Of a stretch of DNA of 64,000 nucleotides, positions 11,493-23,339 are shown one piece after another. The notes under the pieces were generated by a model. It was not told the DNA's origin. It made no database searches and was given only the letters and a program-made list of their open reading frames with translations. The position numbers and the translations under genes are program-made. Position 1 is the stretch's first letter. The number at the start of each line of letters is the position of its first letter. The stretch lies in NCBI GenBank assembly GCA_011009095.1, contig VTPC01091055.1, positions 248,001-312,000 on the forward strand, given 5' to 3'. Origin of the DNA: Ignelater luminosus. Its lineage: Eukaryota > Arthropoda > Insecta > Coleoptera > Elateridae.

Positions 11493-12703
11493 CCGGGTGC
11501 TGCATCGGCGGTCGCAACATAGGAAATCCCATGTTAATTTCGAAATGTTTAAATATTGTCTCCCCTAATTATTTTATCACTAAACTTTATTTAGGTTTTT
11601 TGAAGGGTGTTGCAAGATGATATAAACTGAGCAATTTTAGCATTTTATGATAATTTAATTAGAAGATATTTAAAGAAATGTGCGTACATGTTATACGCAT
11701 AGTTCAGCAGCAACATCAAATAGGCCTGTAAATTTTCACAATCAACTATTTCTATTAATTATCTGTGATTGTCACTACATGACAGTTTGACACTCAATTT
11801 AAATTTGAAGTATGAATTATACAACAACGGAAAAAATTGCCATAATAAAGTGGTATTATGCAGGGAACAGCATGGAGAAAGTGTCCGAAATGTTTTCTGT
11901 CGAATTTCCAGACAGATCGATACCCAACAAATCCACTGTTCAACGTGTAGTAAAAAATTTTGAGGCTTCAGGAACCGTATTGAATAATTACAAGTGCGAG
12001 AATGATGCAGATGAAAAAAGAGGACAAAGAAGAGTTAATAATGCAGAGTTAGACATTTTACTCTCTGTCCAGGAAAACCTAGAAGTAAGTACGCGGCAGC
12101 TTGGGAAAATGATTGGAATACACTCCACAACAGTTTTTCGGGTTTAAAAAAAAACAAATTCATGTCTTACAAATACGGGTGCCATCAAGAATTACGGGAG
12201 GGTGATGAAGAAAAAAGGGCTGATTTTTGTTTAGAGATGATGGAAAGGGCAAATGATGATAGAGAATTTCTACGGAATATTTGTTTTAGTGATAGCCCAG
12301 TCACTTTATACATTCACCTCTAAAAAAAATTCGACTGAAGATTTAACTTTGGGATTCTCTTTATTTCGGCGTCGAAAACAGTCCCTCAAAAGTCCATAAA
12401 GCCAACTGGACGGCTACAGAAGTTACAGAAGGTCATAAGTCACGAAAGTCAGTTTTTCTCAAATATCTTGTAAACTATTGGTTTTACGTTAGTTTTGGTC
12501 ATTATAAAATTTGTTCATGAGCTAAATCTACACGAAAAAGGTCTTATACAAAATTCACGTAGAACCAATAGTTTTTGAGATATAGGGTTGAGAAGTTTCG
12601 GAGCAAAGCGCATACTCCCCTATACTATACGTATAGACAATATTCAAACATTTCAAAATTAGCATTGGATTTCGTATGTTGCGTCCGCCGATGCAGCACC
12701 CGG
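11493..12703 (+). mobile_element. IS630-like transposon, 1.21 kb, with about 70-bp TIRs
   Basis: The left end CCGGGTGCTGCATCGGCGG and about 50 further bases recur in inverse at 12630-12703 with scattered mismatches. TATA flanks both ends, so the target duplication is TA or TATA. The interior begins with a transposase N-terminus with a DUF4817-type helix-turn-helix, but most of the catalytic domain is gone. A second inverted pair (around ACTATTGGTTTTACG near 12477 and CGTAGAACCAATAGT near 12559) sits in the non-coding part. The element interrupts the 20-bp repeat array. Confidence 0.8.
11812..12345 (+). pseudogene. IS630-like transposase N-terminus, truncated
   Basis: It starts MNYTTTEKIAIIKWYY at ATG 11812. 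Residues 1-60 form a DUF4817-like helix-turn-helix (KSTVQRVVKNFEASGTV), followed by a second helical region to residue 111. A TAA at 12145 replaces the expected leucine of an RVLKKNKF-like motif. The same frame then continues with HQELREGDEEKRADFC, MMERANDD and NICFSDSP. That last motif holds the first catalytic Asp, but the following Glu of the usual FSDEA is lost, and the rest of the catalytic domain is absent. An internal deletion probably left this non-autonomous derivative. Confidence 0.7.
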
Positions 12704-13019
12704 TATAATCATTTTGAGTAATGAATATTCCCATTCACCATTTTCATTCTTGATGCCGTTACGAAAATTAAATTCTAATATGAAAATTTAATGTTCCTCT
12801 GTCAATATTTTTAAATTCACAAAGTTTTGTAAATTATTCTTACTGTAAATTAATTTTACTGTGATCACTTAAAATGTAACCTAAATAAAACTTAAATGTC
12901 ACTTGTATTATTTAAATAGCTTTTGTTTTACTTATTTTATTAATATGAAACTATCAAAGACAAGAAGTTTATAATTCATGGGTACCTTTGACTTGGGTTT
13001 TTGTTGCTTTCACGATGTG

Positions 13020-14060
13020 AAAGGCCAATAAAATTTTTTTTTAACTGAAATTTTCAAATGGAAACCGAAAATTTTTACATTTTCTTTTTCCTGAAATTTC
13101 CAAAGACAATTTCAAGTTTGCAGTTGTCATCTAGAATCGCTGAGTTATCAAGTGAAAATTTCCACTTACCATCTGCAAATTTTCAGTGAAAAAAAATTTT
13201 GATTGGTTCTTCAGGACTTTCTTAAATTTCGAAAATCCAGTTTTCATCTGGCAATTTTCTACTGTTATCTGAAAACTTCTAGTTGTTATCTAGAAATTCT
13301 TAGTTCCAAGCCAGGAAAAAGAAGAAAAATAGCAATTCTCAGTTTTTATTTGAAAATTCCAAATTGTCAATAACAACCGAAAATATCCGTTTGTCCTCTG
13401 GAAATTTCTAGTTAATATCTACATTGGCCCTTCGGGACTTTCACAGATAATTTTTAGTTGTTATCTGGAAATCTTCAGTTAAACAAAATCTTTCATTGGC
13501 TTTTCGGGGTCGGGGGGAAGGCTTCCGTAGATAGCTGGAAATGACAATTGGAAATTTCCAATATCTCCTAGTATCTCCAGATGATAACTGAAAGATTCGA
13601 GAAAATAACTAGAAGTTTTCAGAACACAACTGGAAGTCACCTACGAAAGCTCCAAAGGGTTAATGTAAATTTGTCTTTAACTGGGAATGTCCAGATGACA
13701 ATTGAAAATCTTCAAATGGCAACTGGAAATTTCCAGATAACAACTAGAAGCTGTTAGATAAAACCGGACATTTCCAGATAACAATTGGAATTTCCATATG
13801 AAAAATGAGATTTCCAGTTATGATTTGAAAATTTCCAGTTATCATTTGGAAATTTTCAGGTACCATTTGGAAATTTCTACGAAAGCCATAAACGGGCAAT
13901 AAAAATTTTTCTTTAACTGGAAATTTCCAGATGACAATTGAATCTTTCCAAATGAAAACTGGAAATTTCTACATTTTCTTTTTCCTGAGATTTCCAAATG
14001 GCATTGCAATTTTTTTAACCGAACTAGAAATCTTTGTTGGCTCTTCTTTATAGTTATGTT
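13020..14060. repeat. 20-bp repeat array, segment C, orientation switching
   Basis: Same unit as segments A and B. About 13100-13500 reads in the opposite orientation (AGTTGTTATCTGGAAATTT type), while 13550-13980 reads forward. Junction modules occur forward near 13010, 13640 and 13878, and reversed near 13195, 13425 and 13490. Each carries a GGCCAAT/ATTGGCC core beside a CGAAAGC-like box. Confidence 0.75.
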
Positions 14061-16000
14061 TGGTCGTATGTAACAATGAAATCGGGGGATTTTTGTCTAA
14101 ATTCTTTAATACATCAAGGCCGATTTTCATTTTTTCTCAGAAACATAGCCTGTGTAGAAGTAGAAGTAGTAGAAACTTTATTCATCATATGTAAAAAAAA
14201 TGTAACGAAATAAAAGCGTTGTTTTACGCTAAGCCATAGTAATGAATCTAGCACAAAGGAGATACGTGTTCTATAATTGCAAGAAATTCTTGTTCTAAAT
14301 TTTAAAATGACGACAGGACGCCATTTTGAAGGAGATATGCAAACAGTGCTTGTATGATACCTCATTTTAAAGTCTCACTGTTTAAGTTATAAAGTTCAAA
14401 GTTTCAGAAAAATTCATCCACCTAAAACAAAGTGACGGCCTGTCAAAATATTCCAATTTCTTCCTTTTCACTTTAGTGTCACCATGAAATAATTCGTCAA
14501 AAAATTCGATGGTTTTGCAGTTACTTATTATTGGCAGTTCTAATGACATTTGAATGTAGAATCGTGCAGTAGATTATTTTCGAACGTGCAGTCAAAATTG
14601 GAGAAAATGAAATGGAAGTTTAAATGTGCTTACCGGTTTAATTTGTTTTGTAAATTAAAAATTTGGCGCCGTTTCTCTTGGGGGATTAATAGTGAGATGT
14701 GGGAGAGTTGGAGAAGTTTATTTTTTGTTTAAATTGTTATGTTGTTGTGAGTGTTCAAGAAAAAAACGGCGAAAGAATAAAATGTTATGGCCTTTGTTCA
14801 AGATATTTGTAGTTATTTATTGAAAACAATTAAATAATATTTATACAGTTCATTACGTAGGAACACTACCTTTCCTAGTTTATTATTTTATTGAGCTCCA
14901 CGATTTTAGGGACGTCACGACTTTTGGTAGCACATATACATTTGAGTCCCTTCACTGCTCATTGGGAGTCTAAAAGGGACTTTCTTTCATGTCAAATTGA
15001 GAATCTAAAGGAGCCCTTCCTATTTTTGTTTGGGGGCGCTTACCTACAATAGGCACTGAGGCGTTCCGATAGTTAAGATGGAACTGTTGATAAGAATTCT
15101 TGTTAATTAAAAATAAATTCGATTATTATCAATCATTGTCACTCGTTACAAATTGAAAACCAAAGGAACAAGGCTTTTTTAAAACAAAAATAACTTTGGT
15201 GGCAGGCTTTCATTTTGTTTTGGGTAGATGGAATTTTTTGAAACTTGGATATTTTCAGTGAGAACTTCAAAATGAGCTATCACATAAGCACCCTTGGGAT
15301 TTATTTTTTTCAAAATAGTATCCCGCTGTCATCTTGAGATTTGGAACAAGAAGTTTTTTCTTATAATGTTTTTAAGAAAAAATAAAAATTGATCTTGTAT
15401 CTGAAATGAGATCATCCATCTCCTACTAAGTTGTCTTATCTCAAGCTTTTTGAACCCGTATTGGAGTTACGGGAGGATTTTATAGAATGCCAGTCCTGAT
15501 TATCCTACATATGTTCAATGAGCGATGGGTTTGCAGAACGAAAGAACCAGGGTATTACATGAAAATCAACGTTTTTTAAAACTGTCCCCCAACCATTGAA
15601 GTATAGGGGCTTGAATTATCTTGCTCGTGAAATGGATTCAAAAGATATTTAATAAAGAGTAACACAACTGGTTGCAACACTCGCTCAATGTAACGTTCAG
15701 GATTCAGTGAAGATCACAGGATATCTGTTCTCTTTATTAATCATAAGACAAAGTGTAAATCGAGACATTTTCCGCGTAATCCCCTTACTCCCTATCGTCC
15801 AACATGGAGCTATAAACAAAAGCGATATTCATTGCTGAAGTCAATTCTGTTCCATTCATAAATACACATGTACGGTTTTCTGAACCAATTTAGTCTAATG
15901 GTACGATGTTTTGTAGTCAACGCTAAGCATGAAAAAAATTGGGAAGAACAAAAGGGAAACTCGGGCCAGTAGCCTAGTCACTGATTGCTCAGCTTAAGTC
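14060..16000. other. AT-rich stretch without recognisable gene
   Basis: Frames of up to 83 codons, none with family similarity that I can see. A short GTAGAAGTAGAAGTAGTAG run lies near 14155. No other structure was noted. Confidence 0.45.
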
Positions 16001-16009
16001 CCAGAAAAA

Positions 16010-16690
16010 CGATCTCTTAGAGTTCCTATACGAAGAGCACAATCTTCACCAAATGTTGATTGTCGGGGACACCAGGAACAACTGAAATTGGCGTTAAACT
16101 CACCACTCATCACCTTGTTTGCCAGACAAAGAAGATCTTCAAGCTTCTTTAATAACATTATTAAAACCCATATCTGTAAGTTAAGTAAGTGGATATTTGT
16201 CTGCTTTTCGAACGGCATGACGTAATTCATAATTTCAAACAAATAATCTGTTGGCCATTTAGTGTCCACGAGTGTTTAGGGCAAAGTCTCAGCGGTTTTT
16301 CCTAGGATTTTTAGGCTTTTAATAAGATTACGAAAACCCATATCTGTAAGTCCCTGAAATCGATTTTGTAACTTTGTAATTCTGTAGATTCTAGACGTGC
16401 TTTTTATACAATCAGCGTAGCGCCCGAATTATCTTAAGATGGTTCTTCATTTCGAATGGCACGACTTAATTCGTAATTTCAAACTAATTATCTGTTGGTA
16501 ATTTAGTGTCTACGAGTGCTTAGTAGAAATTTTCAGCGTTTTCTTTCAAGATTTGCAGACATTTAATAACATTATGCAAACCAATATCTGCAAGTCCCTG
16601 AATTTGATCTGAAACTTTATAATTCTGTAGATTCTAGACGTACTCCCTGTGTAATTACTAATTAGCATAGCGCGTAGCGCCCACCGCGGA
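16010..16690 (-). repeat. Cluster of the 200-250-bp dispersed repeat (reverse orientation)
   Basis: Landmarks TTTAGTGTCYACGAGTG at about 16257 and 16502 are 245 bases apart. AATTCTGTAGATTCTAGACG and CATATCTGTAAGT-like boxes fall in the same order between them. The reverse complement matches the forward clusters at 19, 24 and 26-27 kb. Confidence 0.65.
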
Positions 16691-16699
16691 TATAAATAA

Positions 16700-17540
16700 T
16701 AATTACATAATTTCCTTGCATATAGGGCAAGTATTAACCAAAATATTAGTTTTGTGGTTGGGCGTGATGACGTATAGCAAGAAAATCTAAAAAGTGGCGG
16801 ATGTCCACCTAAGTCAAAATTGCTTACCAAGACGCCAACTAAGCATTCCTGAAAAGAAAATCTTCTTGCTCAAATTTTCTTACAGGACTACGATCAGGTC
16901 CAGGATTATTACTATTGAACTTAAGTGTGTGCTTAAGTAATATAGCCGTTTCCTACAGAAATTAGTTCAATTAAATAAACCCATCTAGTCTGTACTCTAC
17001 AAATCACATCAATTAAAACTACAAGAAGCTAAACGAAAAGAGGAAAAAAACGAAAGTCTAGCATTATTAAGTTAATTTTTTACAATGTTATGGCTTTTTA
17101 AAAAAAAATAATATCATAAAACAATATTATTTTATGGGGTAATTAAAATGCGTTAATAGAAAGTTGTTTTATGGAAAATTAGTCATAAACTTAAAAGAAA
17201 TAAGGTTTTTTATTCCTTTATTTATAATTAATTAACTGGTTATAACCAAGTTACACACGTAGTATACGTACAAACATAATTTTTTACTATTTTAAGGCTG
17301 TAGATGTTAGATTTTAACTAGATGCTTATTTATGATATGCATTAATTCTTTTTATTATTTATAATAAATTATTTCTATTGGTATTTTACGTCTTCGTGTA
17401 CCAAGTTTACTATAGGCAATTTAAATTAATTTTACTTGCGCTTTAAAATGAGCTGATTTTGATAATTAAATCCTGTTTTTGAGATGATACTAAAAAATAT
17501 ATAAAATTCGATTTTCTTTAATTTTCCTGTGGCGTAACAA
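16700..17540. other. AT-rich stretch without gene
   Basis: Contains a short perfect hairpin, AAATAATAT...ATATTATTT, near 17105-17133. Nothing else is recognised. Confidence 0.4.
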
Positions 17541-17544
17541 TTTT

Positions 17545-17790
17545 TTTAGCGTAGGGGACTAGCCCATCCCTAATTTCCCGCTTCTGTTAAAGATATCAAT
17601 CGTAAAACTACGTAAAACAGTAGACACTTTAGAGTAACAAACATGTAGGAAATTTTATTTTGATATTCCATTTTGTTCTTGAAATATTGAGAAGACAAGA
17701 AGTTATACGATATAATAAAAAAGGTTTAATTTCTGTGGAGAAATGCGCCTACCAAGTATTTGCATTCGTTTCCAAAACACCCTGTATAAG
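17545..17790. repeat. Copy of a dispersed repeat shared with 43.1-43.5 kb
   Basis: The segment with AAGATATCA, AAACTACG, CAAACATGTAG and GTTCTTGAAATATTGA in order matches 43110-43270 at scattered sites. Both copies run on to ACACCCTGTATA-like sequence (17780) or ACACTCTGTATA (43475), which resembles the TACAGGGTGT ends of IS630-like elements. Confidence 0.45.
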
Positions 17791-17992
17791 TTTTTCCGTT
17801 TATGTATCTAACTTGACATTTTTCCAGGCGCTTGGCCTCACGCCTGAAATGTGACGTCATGGCGCGCTAGCATCGAAAATACTCGTCTTGAAATATGTCT
17901 TTTCTATGTTCTTTACGTAAATAACTAATTTATGTATCACAGTTGCAAGAAATTACAGAATTTTTAAATTGATAAGATTTGCTTATTTACAG

Positions 17993-18081
17993 ATATAGAG
18001 AAAAGGAAGCTTTGCAGAAAAGGCTCAGCAGAGTAGTGGAAGCAGCATCGCGAAGTAGTAGAAGACATTCCTGTTCGCAAG
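17993..18081 (+). CDS. Candidate internal exon of a host gene
   Basis: An 89-base segment flanked by a textbook acceptor (GCTTATTTACAG) and donor (AAG before GTAAGT). Only one frame is open. It encodes a basic, Ser-rich, helix-prone stretch: it starts YREKEALQKRL, contains KRLSRVVEAASRSS and ends RRHSCSQ. RRHS resembles a protein-kinase-A site, as often seen in cytoplasmic tails. The exon ends in phase 1 (one base left), which fits the phase of the candidate exon at 21735. I do not recognise the gene. No transposon family known to me carries this sequence, which is why I favour host origin. Confidence 0.4.
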
Positions 18082-18089
18082 GTAAGTTT

Positions 18090-18940
18090 TAAAATTTTAA
18101 TTTGACGAATATATTGCAACGAATAAAAGCATTTTCTTTTCTATGGCATCACTGATATTTTCTGTCATAGGCTTGATATTGATTGATGATGATGAATTAT
18201 TTCTGCAAAGAATAAAAAAACTACTTACTAATAAATCAAAGTTGCAAACTCCAACGTCAAATATCATTTTAGAATTGTAATCTTTTATTGCTTATTAAAT
18301 CTAACACATTATATTATTTAAAATAATATGGGATTCATAGGTTCAATCTGATTAATTTATCAGAATGTCGTAATTTAATAATGATAACGCTCCCATCTAA
18401 TATCTGAAACGGAAGCAAGTTGTAATTTAGGAAGATTTGAAACGGATAAACTAGAACATACACGTTCTTGATGGAAAGGTAGGAAGATTCATTTAAATTG
18501 CAATTTATTTTAATGACTTTTATATTGTTACAATCGATTATATTATACAACTTTTTAATCAATTAATTTGTAGCGCCTACTGCCCATTTTTCTAGTCTTT
18601 CTATTTCTTTACGTGTAATTGGGACGTAATATTCAAGACTAATACATTGCTATTGCTAATTATTTATTATACTGAAAAACGCGCTCTCAATCAGAGTAAG
18701 GTATACGCTGTTGAGAATCTTTCTACATGAGGGTTGGCTATGATATTTTTGCTGAGTTGTTACATCTGAAATATATTTAATTATGTTAAGGTTGGCTGTA
18801 CAATTTCGAAGCAAAAAATAAACCACGTTGCCAAATTTGGATTTTTTTGCGAAACAAGAATTAACAAGAATTTCAGTTCTAACCTAAATCAAAGCCTAAA
18901 TGTAAAATTAACCTAAAAACTAAACTGCCAAATTTCTACA
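18090..18940. other. AT-rich, intron-like stretch
   Basis: No gene or element recognised. It would be intron if the flanking exon call is right. Confidence 0.4.
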
Positions 18941-18949
18941 GCCAACGCT

Positions 18950-19745
18950 TATGCATATATATCGCGAATAGCGTATAATTCGTGGATTTGCGGTTATCGT
19001 ACAAAAAGTACGTTTAGAATTTACATAACCTAGAATTTTGCAAATCGTGTTTAGCGACTTATAGATATGAGTTTTCATACATTTATTTCAATTCTGAAAA
19101 AAACGCCGGAAATCTACTCTAAACACTCGTAGGTACCAAATAACCAGACTATTAGTTAGAAATTGCAATATATGTCGTACCTTTACAGGGCCTCCTTATC
19201 CAATGGGTGAAGTTCAGGGGCGCTAGTAATAGAAGAGCGCTTAAGAACTGAGTATTATTTTAAAACAGATTTTTTTGCAATAGAAGTTGTTTAATTAGTT
19301 ATAATTATGAATTATTTAATTATTTAATTACTGCTTCATCCAATTTTAGTCCAGAGCGCTCAAACTTGTTAAGACAGCTCTGTGGATTATTTAATTATTG
19401 CCCAATCCAATGTGATTAGGGCGCTAAATTTCTTAGTTCCAAATCGTATTTAGGGATTTACAAATATATGTTTTCCCACTATTATTATTAAATGTCTGGA
19501 GATTCTAAAAAGAACTTTGAAAATTCACACGAAAATTTTAAACACTCCAAGACACTAGATAATCAGCAGATTATTAGTTTATTAGATTGTAACATGCTCT
19601 TCGAAACGTAGAGAAAACTTTCGATAATCCGTGATCCTACACTGATTGCACAAAAAGTAAGCGTAGAATTTACAAACTTTGTAATGTTACAAATCATATA
19701 GAGTACTAATATTTGCCAAAATAAACCGAAATTCAGAGGAACTAC
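18950..19745 (+). repeat. Cluster of the 200-250-bp dispersed repeat (forward)
   Basis: Copies carry GTACAAAAAGTACG, TTTACAAATC, ATGAGTTTTCATA and ACTCGTAGGTACC-like boxes in a fixed order (about 19010-19170 and again 19420-19740). The copies lie directly upstream of the transposase relic at 19.8 kb. Confidence 0.6.
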
Positions 19746-19830
19746 TCTCGTAATATGCATTTGTCATATTTGGCTTATTTGTCATTAGTTGTCATACTAA
19801 CATTGCTCTGGTGTTAAAATCGTCTTGAAA

Positions 19831-20940
19831 ATGGTCCTTATATTTGACGAAAAAGTGTTTATAGTAGAGCATTATTTCCGTTCATACGGAAATGGACGGG
19901 ATAATAGTCCAAGTTTGAAACAAGTCTCAGAAAAATATCGACAAGGGTTTAACAAAGCGGCCCCCAGTAAAAGTGTAATGTTAGCAATTGTCGAGAAATT
20001 TCGTCACACTGGTAATGTGTTGTGTTAGCGCAAGGGCTCTTCAGGTCGATGAAGAACAGTTTTTACCAACAATAATCAAAGGCGCGTTCTTGACCAGATC
20101 ATACAGTCTCCAAAAAGAAGTGTTCGACGAACTGAGTATAAACTGAATATCAGTGAAACATTCACACGTCGACTGTTCATATCTATTGGTGGTTATCTTT
20201 ACCGCATTCAAATTGGACAACGACTAAACGTTAAGGACAAACGTGCAAGAGAAGTTTACTCTAAACGAGTGTTGCGCCTAGTGTACGAAGATCCCAATTT
20301 CTTGAGAAACGTATGGTTTTCAGACGTCACATTTACCTTAACGATTATATCAATCGAGAAACATTGGATTTGAACGCCCAGATGTCATTGTAGAGAAACC
20401 ACTCCACAGTGAACGAGTTACCATTTGGTGTGCTGTGTCTGGGCATGGGATCATTGGTCCTTATTTTGTTGAGGACGAGGACGAGCATCCAGTTACCTTA
20501 ACCAAGAGCGTTACAGAGAGAACATCATTACACTTTTTGTGAAAGATTTACGAAACTTTTGGTGCACACGAGATCTGTAGAAGCACAGACAATGGTTTCA
20601 ACAGGGCGGCGCAACGGGTCATACAGCCAGATGCTCCCTAGCCTTACTTCATAAACATTTTGAAAACAGAATAATTTCTCGTGGAACAGACTTCGAGTAC
20701 CCTTCTCATTCACTTGATCTGACGCCACCTGATGCATACATTTGGGGCATGCAGAAGGAATCAGTATTTCGGTCAGAAGATACGCCAGCAAATATTGGAG
20801 AACTACGACGAAAGATATTTATAAATATGTTAGATAAGCTGCAAAATCGTTATGAAGGTTGTTGGCGCCGCAACGGTGCACATTTTGAACATTCAAATTA
20901 TATAAATAAATACAATTTTCATTCTCGATACTGTTTACTT
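19831..20940 (+). pseudogene. IS630-like transposase with DUF4817-type HTH, full length but decayed
   Basis: It starts MVLIFDEKVFIVEHYF at ATG 19831. Residues 1-65 form a DUF4817-like helix-turn-helix ending VEKFRHTGNVL. Multiple stops and frame changes follow, but the order is complete: SPKRSVRRTEYKLNIS, YRIQIGQRL, NVWFSDVTF (first Asp kept, following Glu lost), VTIWCAVSGHGIIG, then WFQQGGATGHTA where the second catalytic Asp has become Gly. PSHSLDLTPPDAYIWGM (third Asp) and a C-terminal RRNGAHFEH follow. Known members of this family cut and paste at TA. No clear TIRs were found. Copies of the dispersed 200-250-bp repeat flank it on both sides. Confidence 0.75.
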
Positions 20941-20944
20941 TAGC

Positions 20945-21130
20945 GAATACTGTGCTTAGGGACTTACAGATATGGGTTTTCATAACATCTGAGAAATCGG
21001 GAAAAATGTTAAAAATTCTAGAGACACCGCTGAAAATCTACTCTAAATATTTGGAAACACCGAGAAAGCAATAAAATATTCAAAATCACGAATCAGGGCG
21101 ATTGCTGGAGTATTTGAAGCAAAATTTCTT
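20945..21130 (+). repeat. Dispersed 200-250-bp repeat copy downstream of the transposase relic
   Basis: GGGACTTACAGATATGGGTT opens the copy, followed by a GAAAATCTACTCTAAAT-like box and a partial second module near 21085-21170. Confidence 0.6.
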
Positions 21131-21734
21131 ATGATAGTTTCGTGTGGTAAACAAGGTACCGTACTGTCTTAACTCTTCAAGCCAAATTAATTGATGAAAG
21201 CCAGGCTCGTAACCACCGATGTTCCATGTGGGTACAGCAGAACCAGAACCTGTGGATTCTAGAGGCCTGTAGGATCAAGATCTTTACCAGTAAATAGTAT
21301 CTCTGACTTTTTTCCCGTAAATTCTTCATTGATGATAAATGACTTAAAGATTCTGAACTTGTTTTATGTTAGAATCCTAATACGAAGGATGTGTGTCTCA
21401 AATTGAGCTTCTTTCTTTTGTTATACCAAAATGTTTGTCAGCAACACAATTTATTTAAATTCATTATTTCGATAGGAAAAGAATGGCAGCACTTTTCCAA
21501 AAGTAGGAAATCTCGGATTTTATGTAAAATATAATTTGCTTTGTTTAATCTGCAAACCATTAACCGATTTGTACGTACAATTGTAATTATTACCAAAAAA
21601 CGTCTTGTTGCTCACCAAGCGTTTTCGACCTAAAAGATGACCCCATGGCTAAGTGTATATAAACTTAGTTGTTATTTATTCTATGGCGCACCTCACTTAC
21701 AATATAAAGAGTGAACATCTAACCTTAAATTCAG

Positions 21735-21809
21735 GAAATGGAATAGATCAAACGGTACCCACGTTGATAACTATTTCAACCAACAAACGGAATCAGATGA
21801 AGTTCAACG
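21735..21809 (+). CDS. Candidate internal exon of a host gene (second)
   Basis: A 75-base segment between an acceptor (CCTTAAATTCAG) and a donor (AACG before GTAAGC). Joined in phase 1 to the exon ending at 18081, it reads on without a stop: G, then NGIDQTVPTLITISTNK, RNQMKFN, leaving one base (phase 1). A second frame is also open, so the frame rests on phase compatibility. The surroundings are non-repetitive. Gene identity is unknown; the residues are polar and Thr/Asn-rich. Confidence 0.35.
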
Positions 21810-21819
21810 GTAAGCATTT

Positions 21820-23040
21820 CCCTCGTAGATTTTAAGTGGAGTTTACTGGAAACTTACGCAACACAAGTTATCAATAAAACGCAATCAACGCGTTTGTTCA
21901 GATTTGAGTTTCAGAGACAGAATGAATGTCAAACAATAGAATGCATGTTGATCATGAGCGAGAATGCAAATGCTCAGAATCGACTTAAACTTCAAAGTGG
22001 TTTTAAAAAAACCCTTGCTTATATTTTTTAAATTCAAACTCAGATTTCTGGATCATTGTTCAATGAAAATTGACAACAAGAAATATCTGAAAAAGCTTAT
22101 TGCAGTATAATGATTTCAAAATTAATTCTACAGGGGGAGTCTTCAGATTTCTATACTGTTCTACATTGTTTAACAAGGACAATTTAAGTAGAAAAAACCT
22201 GAAAACTAACAATTCTAACTTTAATTAAATGTTTGTGCAGATCAAATTTTAAATCTGTCTGGACGATCGGCAGCAAACGTAAAAAAATTCCGTAAAGGCA
22301 GAGGTAACCACTTTAAGAGAGCTTTTTTGGATGGTGGCAGCGCGTAAACCTGATTACTGCTTCTGAAAACAATTGCTTTTTTTGTACTAACCTACTGTAG
22401 TTACATTTAGGCAGGGCCTCAAAAAATTCAAACGTATCTCACTGATTATGAAAGCATTAGAAAGCGATTACTAAAAGGGTAATTAAAACCCAGTTTTAAG
22501 AATCCTCTTTGATAACTTTGGACAACTGCAGAGAAAAAACTGAACGTTACAGTAGTCAAGTTGATTTATTGGAATTTATTGGAATGTATATGTTTATTGT
22601 ATAGTTTGTCGTCATCGTATTTATTTCACATCGTTGATAATGTAATAAACCCCTGCTTTAAGGGCAAAAACTATTGCAAGCTGTATCCGTTCTCACGTTT
22701 CTGCAACTTTTATCGTCGTATTTAAATAGCCTCAGAATACAAATGACTTTATGGTTTTGGTTGTACAAGGTACCTATAGTATACAAACTCTAAGAGATCT
22801 TTTCTAACCTTTTACCATTTAGTGGACTGTTACTTAGAGACAAACCAAATCAAAATAAAATCAATAAAGTTCATCAATAGTATATTATGCAACAAGTGCC
22901 AAAGTGCATGTGTTGCATATGCTATTCTTTCAACGCCCGTGCTCAAACATTTTTTTTGAGTTTTTGGTGTTTTAAAAATTGCTATTCTTGATACGATCGT
23001 AGAAAAAAGTAAATTTTATTAAATAGTTAAGATTTCTTAT
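21820..23040. repeat. AT-rich stretch with a dispersed repeat copy
   Basis: About 22025-22135 (CAACAAGAAATATCT, AATGATTTCAAAA boxes) matches 29285-29415. Otherwise no gene recognised. Confidence 0.4.
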
Positions 23041-23200
23041 ATATGATATTACAAGATATAGAGGACGTCTCTCTCTTTTCTCGCTTCTGCCCGGCGTGCC
23101 CGGGAGGCGTAATGGTGACGGATCCGACGAATGTGATTTTGGCAAATGTTGCATCGGAAAGCTTCGTTGCGATTTGGTTTTATTTATTTCTTTTTGTTTT

Positions 23201-23226
23201 GAGAGAGAAAGAGAGAGAGAGAGAGC
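23201..23226 (+). repeat. (GA)n microsatellite
   Basis: Near-perfect GAGAGA run, with one AAA interruption. Confidence 0.9.
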
Positions 23227-23339
23227 ATATCTTCCGAATGGTTCGTCTTATCAATCAATTTGGAATTTCTTTGTTTTCTAATGACGGAGACGAGAGGCTC
23301 ATTCAAACTACCCGAAAGCCTCCGATCGTTTTTTGCTGT

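Noticed and set aside
9690-14060. Regular 20-bp repeats that could be mistaken for a CRISPR array
   Set aside because: Units are contiguous and degenerate, without unique spacers, and the sequence is eukaryotic.
9690-14060. GGAAATTTCC units as a cluster of NF-kB/Rel binding sites
   Set aside because: The word fits a kB-like consensus, but here it is simply the core of a decayed tandem repeat. No promoter context.
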